DNA from: Streptomyces tuirus
GTDB taxonomy: Bacteria; Actinomycetota; Actinomycetes; Streptomycetales; Streptomycetaceae
NCBI GenBank assembly: GCA_018195615.1
Contig: JAGTPG010000001.1
Span: 992,001 to 1,056,000 of the forward strand
Length of the DNA: 64,000 nt
Direction: 5' to 3'
The translations under genes and the position numbers were made by a program. The notes under the pieces were generated by a model that saw only the letters and a program-made list of their open reading frames with translations, was not told the DNA's origin and ran no database searches. How positions within the stretch are numbered: the first letter of the stretch is position 1; every line of letters starts with the position of its first letter. Shown here piece after piece: positions 1-8,589 of this stretch.

Positions 1-284
1 TCGGACCGGAGCTCCCAGGCGGCTCCCGGCACGGAGCGCACGATGACGGTGCCCAGATAGAGCCCGGCGTCGTTGCCGAGCCAGGCCAGGGTCTCCTCGT
101 CGTCCCGCCAGCGCGGCACCAGCTGGTCCAGCGCCTCCAGCGAGGCCGCCGAGTCGTCCAGCCGGACATCCGCCCGGGACGCCTGGGAGCGGAGCAGTTC
201 GCACTCGGCGAGGAGTTCCTCGATGCCTGCCGGATCGGGGACTCCGAGCTTCTGGCGCCGGTTGCCCAGGAAAGGGATGTTCAT
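1..284 (-). CDS. Conserved hypothetical protein, 3' end cut by window edge (DUF6278-like?)
   Basis: The protein begins MNIPFLGNRRQKLGVPDP and stays open to base 1, giving about 94 residues of an unfinished frame. The visible part is soluble and mostly helical, with acidic and leucine-rich stretches (IEELLAECELLRSQ, LDQLVPRWRDDEETLAWLG). It resembles short Streptomyces proteins I associate with DUF6278, but that is recall and not a demonstrated match. It is divergent from the secreted hydrolase starting at 503, so about 220 bp between them should hold two promoters. No function can be assigned. Confidence 0.55.
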   Translation of the reverse strand, partial: MNIPFLGNRRQKLGVPDPAGIEELLAECELLRSQASRADVRLDDSAASLEALDQLVPRWRDDEETLAWLGNDAGLYLGTVIVRSVPGAAWELRS

Positions 285-502
285 ACGTCCAGCGTGTCAT
301 TCGTACCCCCGTACGCACCACAGGCGCGCGGGCCCGCCGATTCCGGTCGAGTTCACGCCGAGTTCGCGCATGGCTCGTTGACGGGTCCCTGTTGTCTCCC
401 TAACTTCACCGTGCGTCTTGCGTCTCGGCTTTCACCGTGTCCGCTGTTCTGTCCTGCGTTTCGTCCGGTGCGTCGTGTGTCGATGAGCGGGAGGAGTCGG
501 CC

Positions 503-2269
503 GTGCGCCGATGTGTCCGGGGGATCCTGGTCGTGCTGACCCTGTGCGGGTCCTTGGTGCCGACGGTCTCCGCGCAGGCCGCCGAGGAGCGGCGGGCCGA
601 GCCGGTGCCGCTGGAGCGGCTGTTCGACAACGTGGCCGTCAGCGACGACAGCCGGCCCGCGGAGGCCGACTTCGACGGGAACGGCGCCTCCCTGCCGGCC
701 CGGGACCTCACGGCCGCGGGCTGGACGCCCGGCCGCACGCTCACCGTCCAGGGAGCCCGGCTGACCTGGCCGCGGCGACAGCCCGGCGAGCCGGACAACG
801 TCCGCGCGGCCGGGCAGGACGTACGCGTGGCGGGGCGCGGGGACGCCCTCGCCCTCCTGGTGGCGGGCACCGCCGGCACGGAGGTGGGCGGCGCGGGCAC
901 GGTCACCTACGCGGACGGCACCAGCTCCGGGTACCGGCTGACCGCGCCCGACTGGCGCACCGGGCCGCTCGCCACGAAGGCGGTGGCCCTGCCGCGCATC
1001 AACACGCCCGGCGGGTCCCTCGCGGAGCAGGCCCGCCTGTACGTCGTGACGGTGCCGCTGGTGCCGGCGCGCGCCGTCGTCTCGGTCCGGCTGCCGCGCG
1101 TGGCCGGCCTGCATGTCTTCGCGGTGTCGGTACGGGCCGCGACGCAGGGGTGGACGGGCAGCTGGACCACGTCGACGGGCGGGTACACGGCCGTGGGGCC
1201 CTGGACGGACCGGACGCTGCGGCTGGTCGTGCACACGTCGGCCGGCGGGCCCCGGGTCCGGGTGCGGTTCGACAACACCTTCGCGGCGGCGCCGGTGCGG
1301 ATCGGCAGCGCGACGGTCGCCGTGCGGGCGTCGGGCGCGGCGGCGCGCGGGCTGCCGGTACCGCTGGCCTTCGGCGGTGAGGAAAGCGTGGAGATCCCGG
1401 CCGGGGCCCAGGCGTACAGCGACCCGCTGGGCTTCCCGGTGCCGGCGGACGCCGATCTGCTGGTGAGCTTCCATCTGCCCGGCACGGTTCCGGCGGCTCC
1501 CGTGCACCGGCTCGCGCAGCAGCGGTCGTACGTCAGCGAGCCGGGCGACCACGCGGCGGACGGTTCCGCGGCGGCCTACACCTCGGTGATCACCAGTTGG
1601 CCCCTGCTGACCGGGGTGGACGTGAGCGGCGGGCCCGGGTCCGTGGTGCTGCTGGGGGACTCGATCACCGACGGTGACAAGTCCACGGTGGACGCGAACC
1701 GGCGGTGGCCGGACGTGCTGGCCGACCGGCTGCGGTCGCAGAGCGCCGTCCCGCGCTATGGAGTACTGAACCAAGGCATCTCGGGCAACCGTGTGGTCAC
1801 CGACCGCTATCCCGGTGACGGGGTGTCCACGGACACCGCCGGGGTGAGCGCATTGCACCGGTTCGACCGGGACGTCCTCGCCCAGACGTCGGCGCGTACC
1901 GCCGTCGTCTTCGAGGGCGTCAACGACCTGCGGTGGGGCACCTCCGCGGAGCAGGTGATCGCGGGGCTGCGGGAGCTGGCGGCGCGCGGGCACGCCCGGG
2001 GCCTCAGGATGCTCGCCACCACGATCCTGCCGTGCGAGGGCGAGGCGCGGTGCACGGCAGCCGTGGACGCCCAGCGGGTCGCGGTGAACGAGTGGATCCG
2101 GGACAGCGAGGTCTTCGACGGCGTACTCGATTTCGATGCCGCCGTGCGAGACCCCGCCCGTCCGTCGCGGATGCTCCCCGCGTACGACAGCGGGGACCAT
2201 CTGCATCCGGGGGACGCGGGGCTCGCCGCCCTGGCCGGGTCGGTCGATCTGCCGCTGCTCGTGCCGTGA
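503..2269 (+). CDS. Secreted SGNH/GDSL-family hydrolase
   Basis: A 588-residue exported esterase/lipase-type enzyme. The GTG at 503 is chosen over an upstream in-frame ATG at 437 because GGAGGAG lies six bases before it and the product then starts with a clean Sec signal peptide (VRRCVRGILVVLTLCGSLV, cleavage near SAQA). The first ~370 residues are beta-rich and probably an accessory module. The catalytic SGNH domain follows: block I LLGDSITDGD with Ser387, the GxND-type block EGVNDLRWG, and block V DHLHP giving the Asp565/His568 pair. Known family members of this size cleave esters on polysaccharides or lipids; the substrate is unknown. It converges on exonuclease III with only 12 bp between the stops. 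Confidence 0.88.
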   Translation: MRRCVRGILVVLTLCGSLVPTVSAQAAEERRAEPVPLERLFDNVAVSDDSRPAEADFDGNGASLPARDLTAAGWTPGRTLTVQGARLTWPRRQPGEPDNVRAAGQDVRVAGRGDALALLVAGTAGTEVGGAGTVTYADGTSSGYRLTAPDWRTGPLATKAVALPRINTPGGSLAEQARLYVVTVPLVPARAVVSVRLPRVAGLHVFAVSVRAATQGWTGSWTTSTGGYTAVGPWTDRTLRLVVHTSAGGPRVRVRFDNTFAAAPVRIGSATVAVRASGAAARGLPVPLAFGGEESVEIPAGAQAYSDPLGFPVPADADLLVSFHLPGTVPAAPVHRLAQQRSYVSEPGDHAADGSAAAYTSVITSWPLLTGVDVSGGPGSVVLLGDSITDGDKSTVDANRRWPDVLADRLRSQSAVPRYGVLNQGISGNRVVTDRYPGDGVSTDTAGVSALHRFDRDVLAQTSARTAVVFEGVNDLRWGTSAEQVIAGLRELAARGHARGLRMLATTILPCEGEARCTAAVDAQRVAVNEWIRDSEVFDGVLDFDAAVRDPARPSRMLPAYDSGDHLHPGDAGLAALAGSVDLPLLVP

Positions 2270-2281
2270 CTCCCGGGGCTC

Positions 2282-3061
2282 TTAGACGTCCAGGTCGACG
2301 ACCACGGGCGCGTGGTCCGAGGCGCCCTTGCCCTTGCGCTCCTCGCGGTCTACGTACGCGTCCTCGACCGCCTTCGCGAACGGCTCGTTGGCGTACACCA
2401 GGTCGATGCGCATGCCGCGGTTCTTCGGGAAGCAGAGCTGGCGGTAGTCCCAGTACGTGAACGGGTGCTCGTACTTGAGGGGCCGCGGGACCACGTCCGA
2501 CAGGCCCGCCTCGCGCAGGGAGGCCAGGGCGGCGCGCTCGGCCGGGGTGACGTGGGTGGAGCCCTCGAAGGCGGCCCGGTCGTAGACGTCGTCGTCCGTC
2601 GGCGCCACGTTGTAGTCGCCCATCACCGCGAAGGGGCGGCTGCCGGCCGCGTCACCGGCGACGGCCGCCTTGAGGGCCTCGAACCACTGGAGCTTGTAGG
2701 CGTAGTGCGGGTGGTCCACCTCACGGCCGTTCGGCACGTAGACCGACCAGACGCGGAGCGGGCCGCAGGTCGCCGAGATGGCGCGCGGCTCGACCGAGCC
2801 GTCGAACCCGGGGTCGCCGGGCAGGCCCTTGACCACGTCCTCGATGCCGACGCGGGACAGCACGGCCACGCCGTTCCACCGGCCGGTCGCGTGGACCGCC
2901 GCCTCGTAGCCGAGCTCGCGCAGTTGCCCGGACGGGAACTGGTCCTCGGCGACCTTGGCCTCCTGGAGGCACAGCACGTCCGTGCCGCTGCTCTCCAGCC
3001 AGGCCAGGAGCCTCGGCAGGCGGGCGGTGATCGAGTTGACGTTCCAGGTCGCGATGCGCAT
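2282..3061 (-). CDS. xth: Exodeoxyribonuclease III (AP endonuclease)
   Basis: A 259-residue enzyme of the EEP superfamily that removes 3' blocking groups and cleaves at abasic sites in base excision repair. Visible motifs in order: MRIATWNVNS (metal-site Asn7), CLQEAKV (metal-binding Glu), the GDYNVAPTDDDVYD block, YWDYRQLCF and the C-terminal SDHAPVVVD motif carrying the catalytic Asp-His pair. The start at 3061 (MRIATW) is preferred over ten extra in-frame residues because the family begins exactly here. It is followed on the same strand, 43 bp upstream, by the metallo-hydrolase gene and may be co-transcribed with it. Confidence 0.95.
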   Translation of the reverse strand: MRIATWNVNSITARLPRLLAWLESSGTDVLCLQEAKVAEDQFPSGQLRELGYEAAVHATGRWNGVAVLSRVGIEDVVKGLPGDPGFDGSVEPRAISATCGPLRVWSVYVPNGREVDHPHYAYKLQWFEALKAAVAGDAAGSRPFAVMGDYNVAPTDDDVYDRAAFEGSTHVTPAERAALASLREAGLSDVVPRPLKYEHPFTYWDYRQLCFPKNRGMRIDLVYANEPFAKAVEDAYVDREERKGKGASDHAPVVVDLDV

Positions 3062-3104
3062 GCCCCACAACCTACCCGGCGGGTCTGACAACGCCGTCCC
3101 GGCG

Positions 3105-3740
3105 TCAGAGGTCCGCCGACGTCCCCGGAGTGAGCCGCAGGTGCTGCGAGCCGCCGAGCTGCCCGATCTGGCGGTCGTAGATCGGCCGGGCCAGGTCGGT
3201 GAGCAGGGCGTCGTGGATGTCGTAGGCGCGCCGCGGCCTCACTTCGCGGACGTAGTCGATGACCTCGGAGATCTTGCTCCAGGGGGCCATGACGGGGAGC
3301 ATCAGCGTCTCCACCGGGTGGTCCGGGACGGTGAGGGCGTCGCCGGGGTGGAAGACCTTGCCGCCGTCGACGAGGTAGCCGACGTTGGTGATGCGCGGGA
3401 TGTCCGGGTGGATCACGGCGTGGAGTTCGCCGTGGACCTGGACGTCGAAACCGGCGGCGGTGAAGGTGTCGCCGTGGCCGACGGTGTGCACACGGCCGGG
3501 GAACGCCGCGGAGATCTTCTCCGCGACGGACCGGAGGGTCCAGATCTGCGCGGCCGGGTTGTTCTCCATGGCGGCGCGCAGCCGGAACTCGTCGAAGTGG
3601 TCGGGATGCTCGTGGGTGACGAGGATCGCGTCCGCGCCGAGCGCGGCGTCCTCCTCGCTGAACCCGCCGGGGTCGAGGACGAGGGTCCGGCCGTCCTTCT
3701 CGAGGCGGACGCAGGCGTGCGACATCTTCGTGAGCTTCAT
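3105..3740 (-). CDS. Metallo-beta-lactamase-fold hydrolase (UlaG-like)
   Basis: A 211-residue cytoplasmic MBL-fold protein. The metal-binding motif THEHPDHFDE (HxHxDH) is at about residue 50, a later His lies in the VHGELHAVIHPD region, the FHPGDAL Asp is near 130, and a C-terminal ...YDIHDALL histidine completes a two-metal site. The start MKLTKMSHACVRLEKDG is typical of the UlaG-like subgroup that carries out hydrolysis of phosphoesters or lactones. The substrate is unknown. It sits 34 bp downstream of pcaL on the same strand, which may mean co-transcription from the IS/pcaL side. Confidence 0.85.
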   Translation of the reverse strand: MKLTKMSHACVRLEKDGRTLVLDPGGFSEEDAALGADAILVTHEHPDHFDEFRLRAAMENNPAAQIWTLRSVAEKISAAFPGRVHTVGHGDTFTAAGFDVQVHGELHAVIHPDIPRITNVGYLVDGGKVFHPGDALTVPDHPVETLMLPVMAPWSKISEVIDYVREVRPRRAYDIHDALLTDLARPIYDRQIGQLGGSQHLRLTPGTSADL

Positions 3741-3774
3741 GGGTCCATCCTGCCTCCGCGCTCCCGTGCGGGGC

Positions 3775-5082
3775 TCACTCCTGGGGGGTCGTCTCCTCGC
3801 GAATGACCTGCTGCGCGACCTTGAACGCGCTGTTCGCCGCGGGCACGCCGCAGTAGACGGCCGCCTGCAGCAGCACCTCCTTGATCTCGGCCGGGGTGAG
3901 CCCGTTGCGCAGGGCGGCTCTGGTGTGGGAAGCCAGTTCGTCCAGGTGGCCGCCGGCGACCAGGGCGGTGAGGGTGACACAGCTGCGGGTCCGCCGGTCG
4001 AGGCCGGGGCGGTCCCAGATCTCACCCCACGCGTAGCGGGTGAGGAACTCCTGGAAGTCCCCGGAGAAGTCGTCGGCCTGTGCCAGCACCCGGTCGACGT
4101 GCGCGTCGCCCAGCACCTCGCGGCGCACCTTGAGCCCCGCGTCGTAGGGGTCGGGCCGCCCCTGGGCCTGGGGCGGCGCGGCGACCGGGGCGATCTCGGC
4201 GACGGGCCCGGTCTGCAGGGGCTGCGGCGGAGCGGGCGACAGGACCGGCTTGAGGGCGGCGGCGGGCAGGGCCGTCTGGCCGGTGGAGGTTTCGAAGGCG
4301 GGCTGCCAGGCGGTGGAGAAGTGCCGTACCAGGAGGTCGGTGACCGCCGCGGGCTGCTCCACGGGCACCAGGTGGGAGGCGCCGGGAACGACGGCGAGGC
4401 GGGCGTCCGGGATGCCGGCGACCAGGGTGCGGGCCTCGGCGGGGCCGGTGACCTGGTCGTCCGAACCGACCAGAACCAGGGTCGGCACGCCGACGCGGCC
4501 GAGTTCGGCCCGGACGTCGAACGAGGCGAGCGCCTCGCAGGCGGCGATGTAGCAGCCGGGGTCGGTGGTGCGGACCATCTGCACGGCCCACTCGGTGATC
4601 GCGGGCTGCGCGGCGGCGAACCCGCTGGTGAACCAGCGCTCGGGAGCGGTGCGGGCTATGGGGTCGAGGCCGTTGGTCCGGACGATCACGCCTCTCTGCC
4701 GGAACTCGTCGGCCGTGCCGAACCGGGGCGAGGCGGCGATCAGCGCGAGGGAGGCGAGCCTCTCGGGGTGACGCAGGGCCAGCTCGATGCCGACGGCGCC
4801 GCCGAGCGCGCAGCCCGCGTAGCCGAAGCGCTGCACGCCGAGCCCTTCGAGGGTGGCCAGCAGCCGGGTGGCGAGGTCGGTGACGGAGCCCGCCGGGTAC
4901 GCGGGAGCCCCGCCGTGGCCCGGCAGATCGAACCGGAAGACCCGCCACTGCTTGGTCAGCTCGGGGATCTGGCGGTCCCACATGTGCCATGTGGTACCCA
5001 GTGAGGGACCCAGGATCAGGACGGGAGCCTCTTCTGGCCCGTCAAAGCGGTATTGCAGGGTGTTCGACGGTGTCTCACTCAC
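3775..5082 (-). CDS. pcaL: PcaL: 3-oxoadipate enol-lactonase / 4-carboxymuconolactone decarboxylase fusion
   Basis: A 435-residue bifunctional protein of the protocatechuate branch of the beta-ketoadipate pathway. Residues 1-260 form an alpha/beta hydrolase (oxyanion region LGPSLGTTWHMWD; terminal His in GASHLVPVEQP). A Pro/Ala-rich linker runs to about 310. Residues 315-430 form the carboxymuconolactone decarboxylase domain (YDAGLKVRREVLGDAHVDR, then LDRRTRSCVTLTALVAGG and HTRAALRNGLTPAEIKEVL). The nucleophile elbow reads AGCALGGAVG, with Ala where PcaD-type lactonases have Ser and a Cys just before it. I recall similar elbows in other Streptomyces PcaL proteins, so it may be lineage-typical. 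No other pca gene is nearby, and the IS110 element ends about 30 bp upstream of the GTG start, so the gene looks cut off from its operon. Confidence 0.92.
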   Translation of the reverse strand: MSETPSNTLQYRFDGPEEAPVLILGPSLGTTWHMWDRQIPELTKQWRVFRFDLPGHGGAPAYPAGSVTDLATRLLATLEGLGVQRFGYAGCALGGAVGIELALRHPERLASLALIAASPRFGTADEFRQRGVIVRTNGLDPIARTAPERWFTSGFAAAQPAITEWAVQMVRTTDPGCYIAACEALASFDVRAELGRVGVPTLVLVGSDDQVTGPAEARTLVAGIPDARLAVVPGASHLVPVEQPAAVTDLLVRHFSTAWQPAFETSTGQTALPAAALKPVLSPAPPQPLQTGPVAEIAPVAAPPQAQGRPDPYDAGLKVRREVLGDAHVDRVLAQADDFSGDFQEFLTRYAWGEIWDRPGLDRRTRSCVTLTALVAGGHLDELASHTRAALRNGLTPAEIKEVLLQAAVYCGVPAANSAFKVAQQVIREETTPQE

Positions 5083-5110
5083 GCCTCAGACCCTCTCACG
5101 TATCACGGAC

Positions 5111-6308
5111 GCCCCTATAACGCAGGGGTGCGGGAAACCGGTCTGACCAGGTTGAAGACCTCGCGGGCCGCGTATCGCTTGAGGCATCGGATGATCTCGC
5201 GTCGGGTCTTGCCCTCCTGTGTGCGGCGTTCATAGTACTCCTGGGTGCGCGGGTCGTGGCGCAGGCGGGTGAAGACGATGCGGTGCAGGGCGGCGTTGGC
5301 CTGCCGGTCGCCGCCGTGGTTGAGCCGGCGCGTGCGCCGCCGGCCGGAGGAGTACTCGATGGGGCTGACTCCGCAAAGGGCAGCAAAGGACGCCTCAGTG
5401 TTCAGCCGCTCGGAATTGTCCCCCATGGTGATCAGGAGAGTGACGGCACTGTCCGGACCGATGCCCACCGGCACGAGCAACTGTGGGGCGTGGCGTTCGA
5501 CGAGCCGGGTCAGGCGTTGGTTCAGCTCGTCGATCTACCCGGTGAGCTGCTCAATGCGCTCGGCGAGCATGCGCAAGGTCAGGTGGGTGGCCTGGGCCAC
5601 CGCGTCCTCGCCGTCGTCTGGCCCGAGGCCTGCGCAGGTGCGGAACAGCTCGCGGTTGCCCAGGCTGGACAGCTGTTCCCGCAGGGCGGGATCGGCGATG
5701 ACCAGGACGGCCTTGAGCTGGTTGATCGCCTGGGTACGGGCCTTGACCGCGGAGTCCTTGGCGAGCTTGAAGATCCGGGCGCTGTGCACCGGACCGTCGC
5801 CGGACTTGGCGCGGGCCCGAGCGCGGCCACTGAGCACGGCTCGCGCGGCGGCCTGAGCGTCGAGCGGGTCCGACTTCCCCAGCAGCCGACGGGCCGAGCG
5901 GTCGGGCCGGTTCACTTCGAAGACCTGAATCTGCTGGGCCAGCAGGTAGCGGGACAGGCCCGCGCCGAAGGTGCCGGTGCCCTCCACACCGGCCCGGCGC
6001 ACCTTACCCCGCTTGCGGGCCCATCCGAGCAACTGTCGGTAGCCGGCCGCCGTCGCGGGAAAGGACTCCGTTCCCAGGATCTTCCCGAGCGGGGAGAGCA
6101 CGGCGGCGACATGGACCTCGCCGTGCGTGTCCACGCCCAGGACGACCTCGCGCCGAACGGGCGGATCCGTGCTCGAGGAGGTGCTGCACTGTCGGGTCGT
6201 CATGATGGTTCGCCCCCTACGTGGTGATGTGCTGGCTAGGGTGAATGGCACCGGCCTGCTCGGGCGGTCTGAACCGTGATGGCGCCTGAAAGTCGGCAAG
6301 GCCCCTAT
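5111..6308 (-). mobile_element. IS110-family insertion sequence (candidate extent)
   Basis: The element is defined by its transposase (5115-6203). IS110 elements lack terminal inverted repeats, so ends cannot be placed by TIRs. An 8-bp direct repeat gcccctat occurs at 5111-5118, where the transposase stop falls, and again at 6301-6308, about 100 bp upstream of the transposase start. I take these as candidate boundaries from a duplicated core. The true upstream end could lie further out (to about 6540), because IS110-group elements usually have 100-300 bp of non-coding sequence before the gene. The element is co-oriented with pcaL and directly upstream of it. Confidence 0.55.
5115..6203 (-). 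pseudogene. IS110-family transposase, one in-frame amber codon
   Basis: The recombinase starts MTTRQCSTSS at 6203, with an AGGGGG ribosome site ahead. The N-terminal DEDD/RuvC-like domain shows VVLGVDTHGEVHVAAVL and, later, SDPLDAQAAARAVLSGRA. The C-terminal transposase_20 domain shows ALCGVSPIEYSSGR and NHGGDRQANAALH, which includes the catalytic-serine region of this family. The frame is interrupted once, by TAG at 5535-5537 between ERIEQLTG and IDELNQRLTR. The same frame continues to a normal stop at 5115. A single CAG to TAG change explains this, so the gene is a very recent pseudogene, a readthrough case or a base-call error. Otherwise it is full length at about 362 codons. Confidence 0.85.
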
Positions 6309-6539
6309 TGGGACACGCCCTGTGGCTCGGTGGCAGGGCAGGATCCCGCAACGGCAGTCGACAGGTCCGTGACTGGACACTTCGGTCATAGATCTCACGA
6401 GTCAGACCCCGTCCGGGATGGCACCGCACAACCGTCCCACCGATCCCGGTACAGCGGCATGACTCGATCACCGCCGGATAACTTCGGCCGAACCGATACT
6501 CAACCTGACTGTGCGGGCTGACAAGACGTTGACTCTCGT
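6204..6539 (-). other. Non-coding stretch upstream of the IS110 transposase
   Basis: No convincing coding frame is present; the 118-codon open frame here has no family resemblance. The part next to the transposase start is where IS110-group elements carry the non-coding left end, from which a bridge-RNA-like transcript is known for IS621. Short pairing segments are visible, but I cannot fold them reliably by eye. The candidate IS boundary at 6301-6308 lies inside. Confidence 0.4.
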
Positions 6540-6788
6540 CCACTCCTGATCGGTATTGACAGGGAGACGTCACGCAAGGAGGTGGTGCTCACCGGCTGCG
6601 ACAGCTGCGGCTCCTCCCCCGTGATCAGCACCCCGATGGCCAACTCACCAGAAGAGGACTCCTGGATCCGCTTCGACTGCGAATCGACCCACGAAGGCGT
6701 CTGAACCTTCCGCGACCAGGCCGCCGCCCTCGTGTCAGACATGGGCATGTGCAGTGACTGCTACCAGATCCGCCTCGCAAAGTCCTGA
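6540..6788 (+). pseudogene. Zinc-ribbon-like small protein fragment interrupted by TGA
   Basis: Read in one frame this gives ...LLIGIDRETSRKEVVL then TGCDSCGSSPVIS, a TGA at 6702-6704, then TFRDQAAALVSDMGMCSDCY and a stop at 6786-6788. The two CxxC pairs (CDSC near 6597, CSDC near 6753) are the spacing of a small zinc ribbon. Replacing TGA by TGG would make one continuous product. No good start codon is seen; GTG codons at 6582/6585 overlap an AAGGAGG run. The family is not recognised, and it may be debris from whatever the IS element landed beside. Confidence 0.4.
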
Positions 6789-7162
6789 CCTCGACGTTCA
6801 GCCCCAACTCATCTCTCAGCGGGGCTGAACGTCACGGTCACAGCAGGCACATGGGCACCGGGGGGACATCTCACGTCGACCAGGCACTCGCACGCCCTCT
6901 TACGAGACCGGTGCCGCCCGGCGCCCTCGGAGCACCCACGGCTTGGCGGATGCTGGCGCCCGCGAGCGTCGGGCGAACGACTTTGGATCACGCGTCGCCG
7001 AGGCACACGCGTCCCTCTGACACGCGAAATCGACATTCGGGATGTCGCAACGCCTCCTGGAAAGCCGTGGCCCCCGCGGAGGGGCATACACGCTCGAGCA
7101 CCGACTTGGACGCACGGACGCACCTGCCGGTGGGTGCATGCACCTTGAAGCGGAGCGGCACC
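6789..7162. other. Intergenic stretch, nothing recognised
   Basis: There are 374 bp between the zinc-ribbon fragment and the 3' end of the FAD oxidoreductase gene. Open frames here lack family features and run across other genes. Confidence 0.5.
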
Positions 7163-8589
7163 TCATCTGCCCGGTCGTATGTTGCGGTTGACCCGGAAGA
7201 CATTGTCCGGGTCGTACTCCGCCTTGATCTGCCGGAGGCGATCGTAGGTGCCTTGGTACGCGTCTGCTGTTCTGGTGGCGTCGTCCTGGGCGAGCTGGAA
7301 GTTGACGTAGTTCCCGCCGGTCGAGAACGGACGAATGCTCTGCCATCCTTTGCGGACGGCGGCCACGATCCCGTCGTCGTCGGTGTGCGGTGGCCATACC
7401 CCGAGAAGCCGCTGATGAACCCGGCTTCCCGGTTGCCGACTGCTCCGCCGTCGCCGTCGAACTCGTTGAGCGCACCCGCGAGGTGGAAGATGACGGAGAA
7501 GGACAGGGGGGAGGCGACCTCGAGCGCGGCGTCCCGGAAGGTGGGGAGGTACTGTCCTGGCAGATCGGGGAGGAACTCGGCCTTCCAGTACTGGTTCAGG
7601 CCCTTGGGCTCCATCGCGTCGAGCATCGACTGCTGGGCCACGTACGGCTGTGCACCGATCAGGTCGAAGACCGGTTCTCCAAGGGCGCGCAGCGGAGCGA
7701 GGTCGGCCTCGGCGTTCACGCCGATGTGGCAGACGAGCAGCGCGGCAACGGGCTTGAGGCGCCACTCGGCCGGGACGAACGGCGCGGGCGGGGCGAGCCG
7801 GATGATCGCTACGGTCGTCAGCTCGCGGGGTGCGGTCGCGGTGAGGTGCTGGTACGTCGCGAGCACGTCGTCCACTCGGTCGATGCTCCAGGCGGCCAAG
7901 CCGCCGGTGATGACAGAGCCGACGTCGTGCAGCCGGAAGGAGAAGCGGGTGACGACGCCGAAGTTGCCGCCACCTCCGCGGATCGCCCAGAACAAGTCGG
8001 GGTTCTCCGCCCGGTCGGCGGTCCGGATCCTTCCATCCGCCGTGACGATCTCCACTTGCTCCAGGTTGTCGGCCGTCCAGCCGAACCGGCGCGTCAGGTA
8101 GCCGAATCCGCCGCCGAGGGTCAGCCCGGCAACTCCCGTCTCGGACACGAACCCGAGCACCGTCGCGAGGCCGTACTGCTGGGTGGCCCGGTCGACGTCC
8201 CGCAGGAGGCATCCCGGGCCGACGTGCGCAAGGCGCCTGGTCGGGTCCACGGTCACATCACGCATGCGGGACATGTCCAGGGTCAGCCCGCCGTCGGCGA
8301 GTGCGGTTCCGGCGATGTTGTGGCCCCCGCCCTTGATGCTCAGCAGCACGCCGTGGTCCGTGGCGAACCGGACCGCCGTGACCACGTCGTGCGCCGACGT
8401 TGGCTGGATGACCAGGGACGGCTTCGCTGTCGCCATGGCGTTCCAGACCAGGACGGCCTCGTCCCAGCCCTCGTCGCCGGCCGTGAGCAGGGGCCCTTCG
8501 AGCCGGGTGCCGAGTTGCTCGATCCGCGCAGAGGTCAGGCCGACATGCCCGCCGCCGAGCCCGGCGACCTCGAACATTTTTGTGTTCAT
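7163..8589 (-). pseudogene. FAD-linked oxidoreductase (berberine-bridge-type), frameshifted near C-terminus
   Basis: A PCMH-type FAD-binding oxidoreductase of about 475 codons starting MNTKMFEVAGLGGG. The FAD domain shows IKGGGHNIAGTALADGG, whose His is the usual 8-alpha flavin attachment site, then ETGVAGLTLGGGFGYLTRR and AIRGGGGNFGVVTRF. The second cysteinyl flavin link of bicovalent enzymes is not seen. The C-terminal BBE motif YDPDNVFRVNRNIRP is present but in another frame. The shift maps to 7399-7402, where a run of G (minus strand) appears one base short; adding one base restores GF-SG-VWPPHTDDDG and makes the span a multiple of three. The start overlaps the hydrolase stop (ATGA), so the two genes are translationally coupled. 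Confidence 0.82.

Noticed and set aside
353..2206. Long minus-strand open frame of 617 codons
   Set aside because: Arg/Pro/His-rich shadow of the SGNH hydrolase on the other strand; no start site or family features.
5245..6227. Plus-strand frames opposite the IS110 transposase
   Set aside because: Shadows; the minus-strand transposase motifs are clear.
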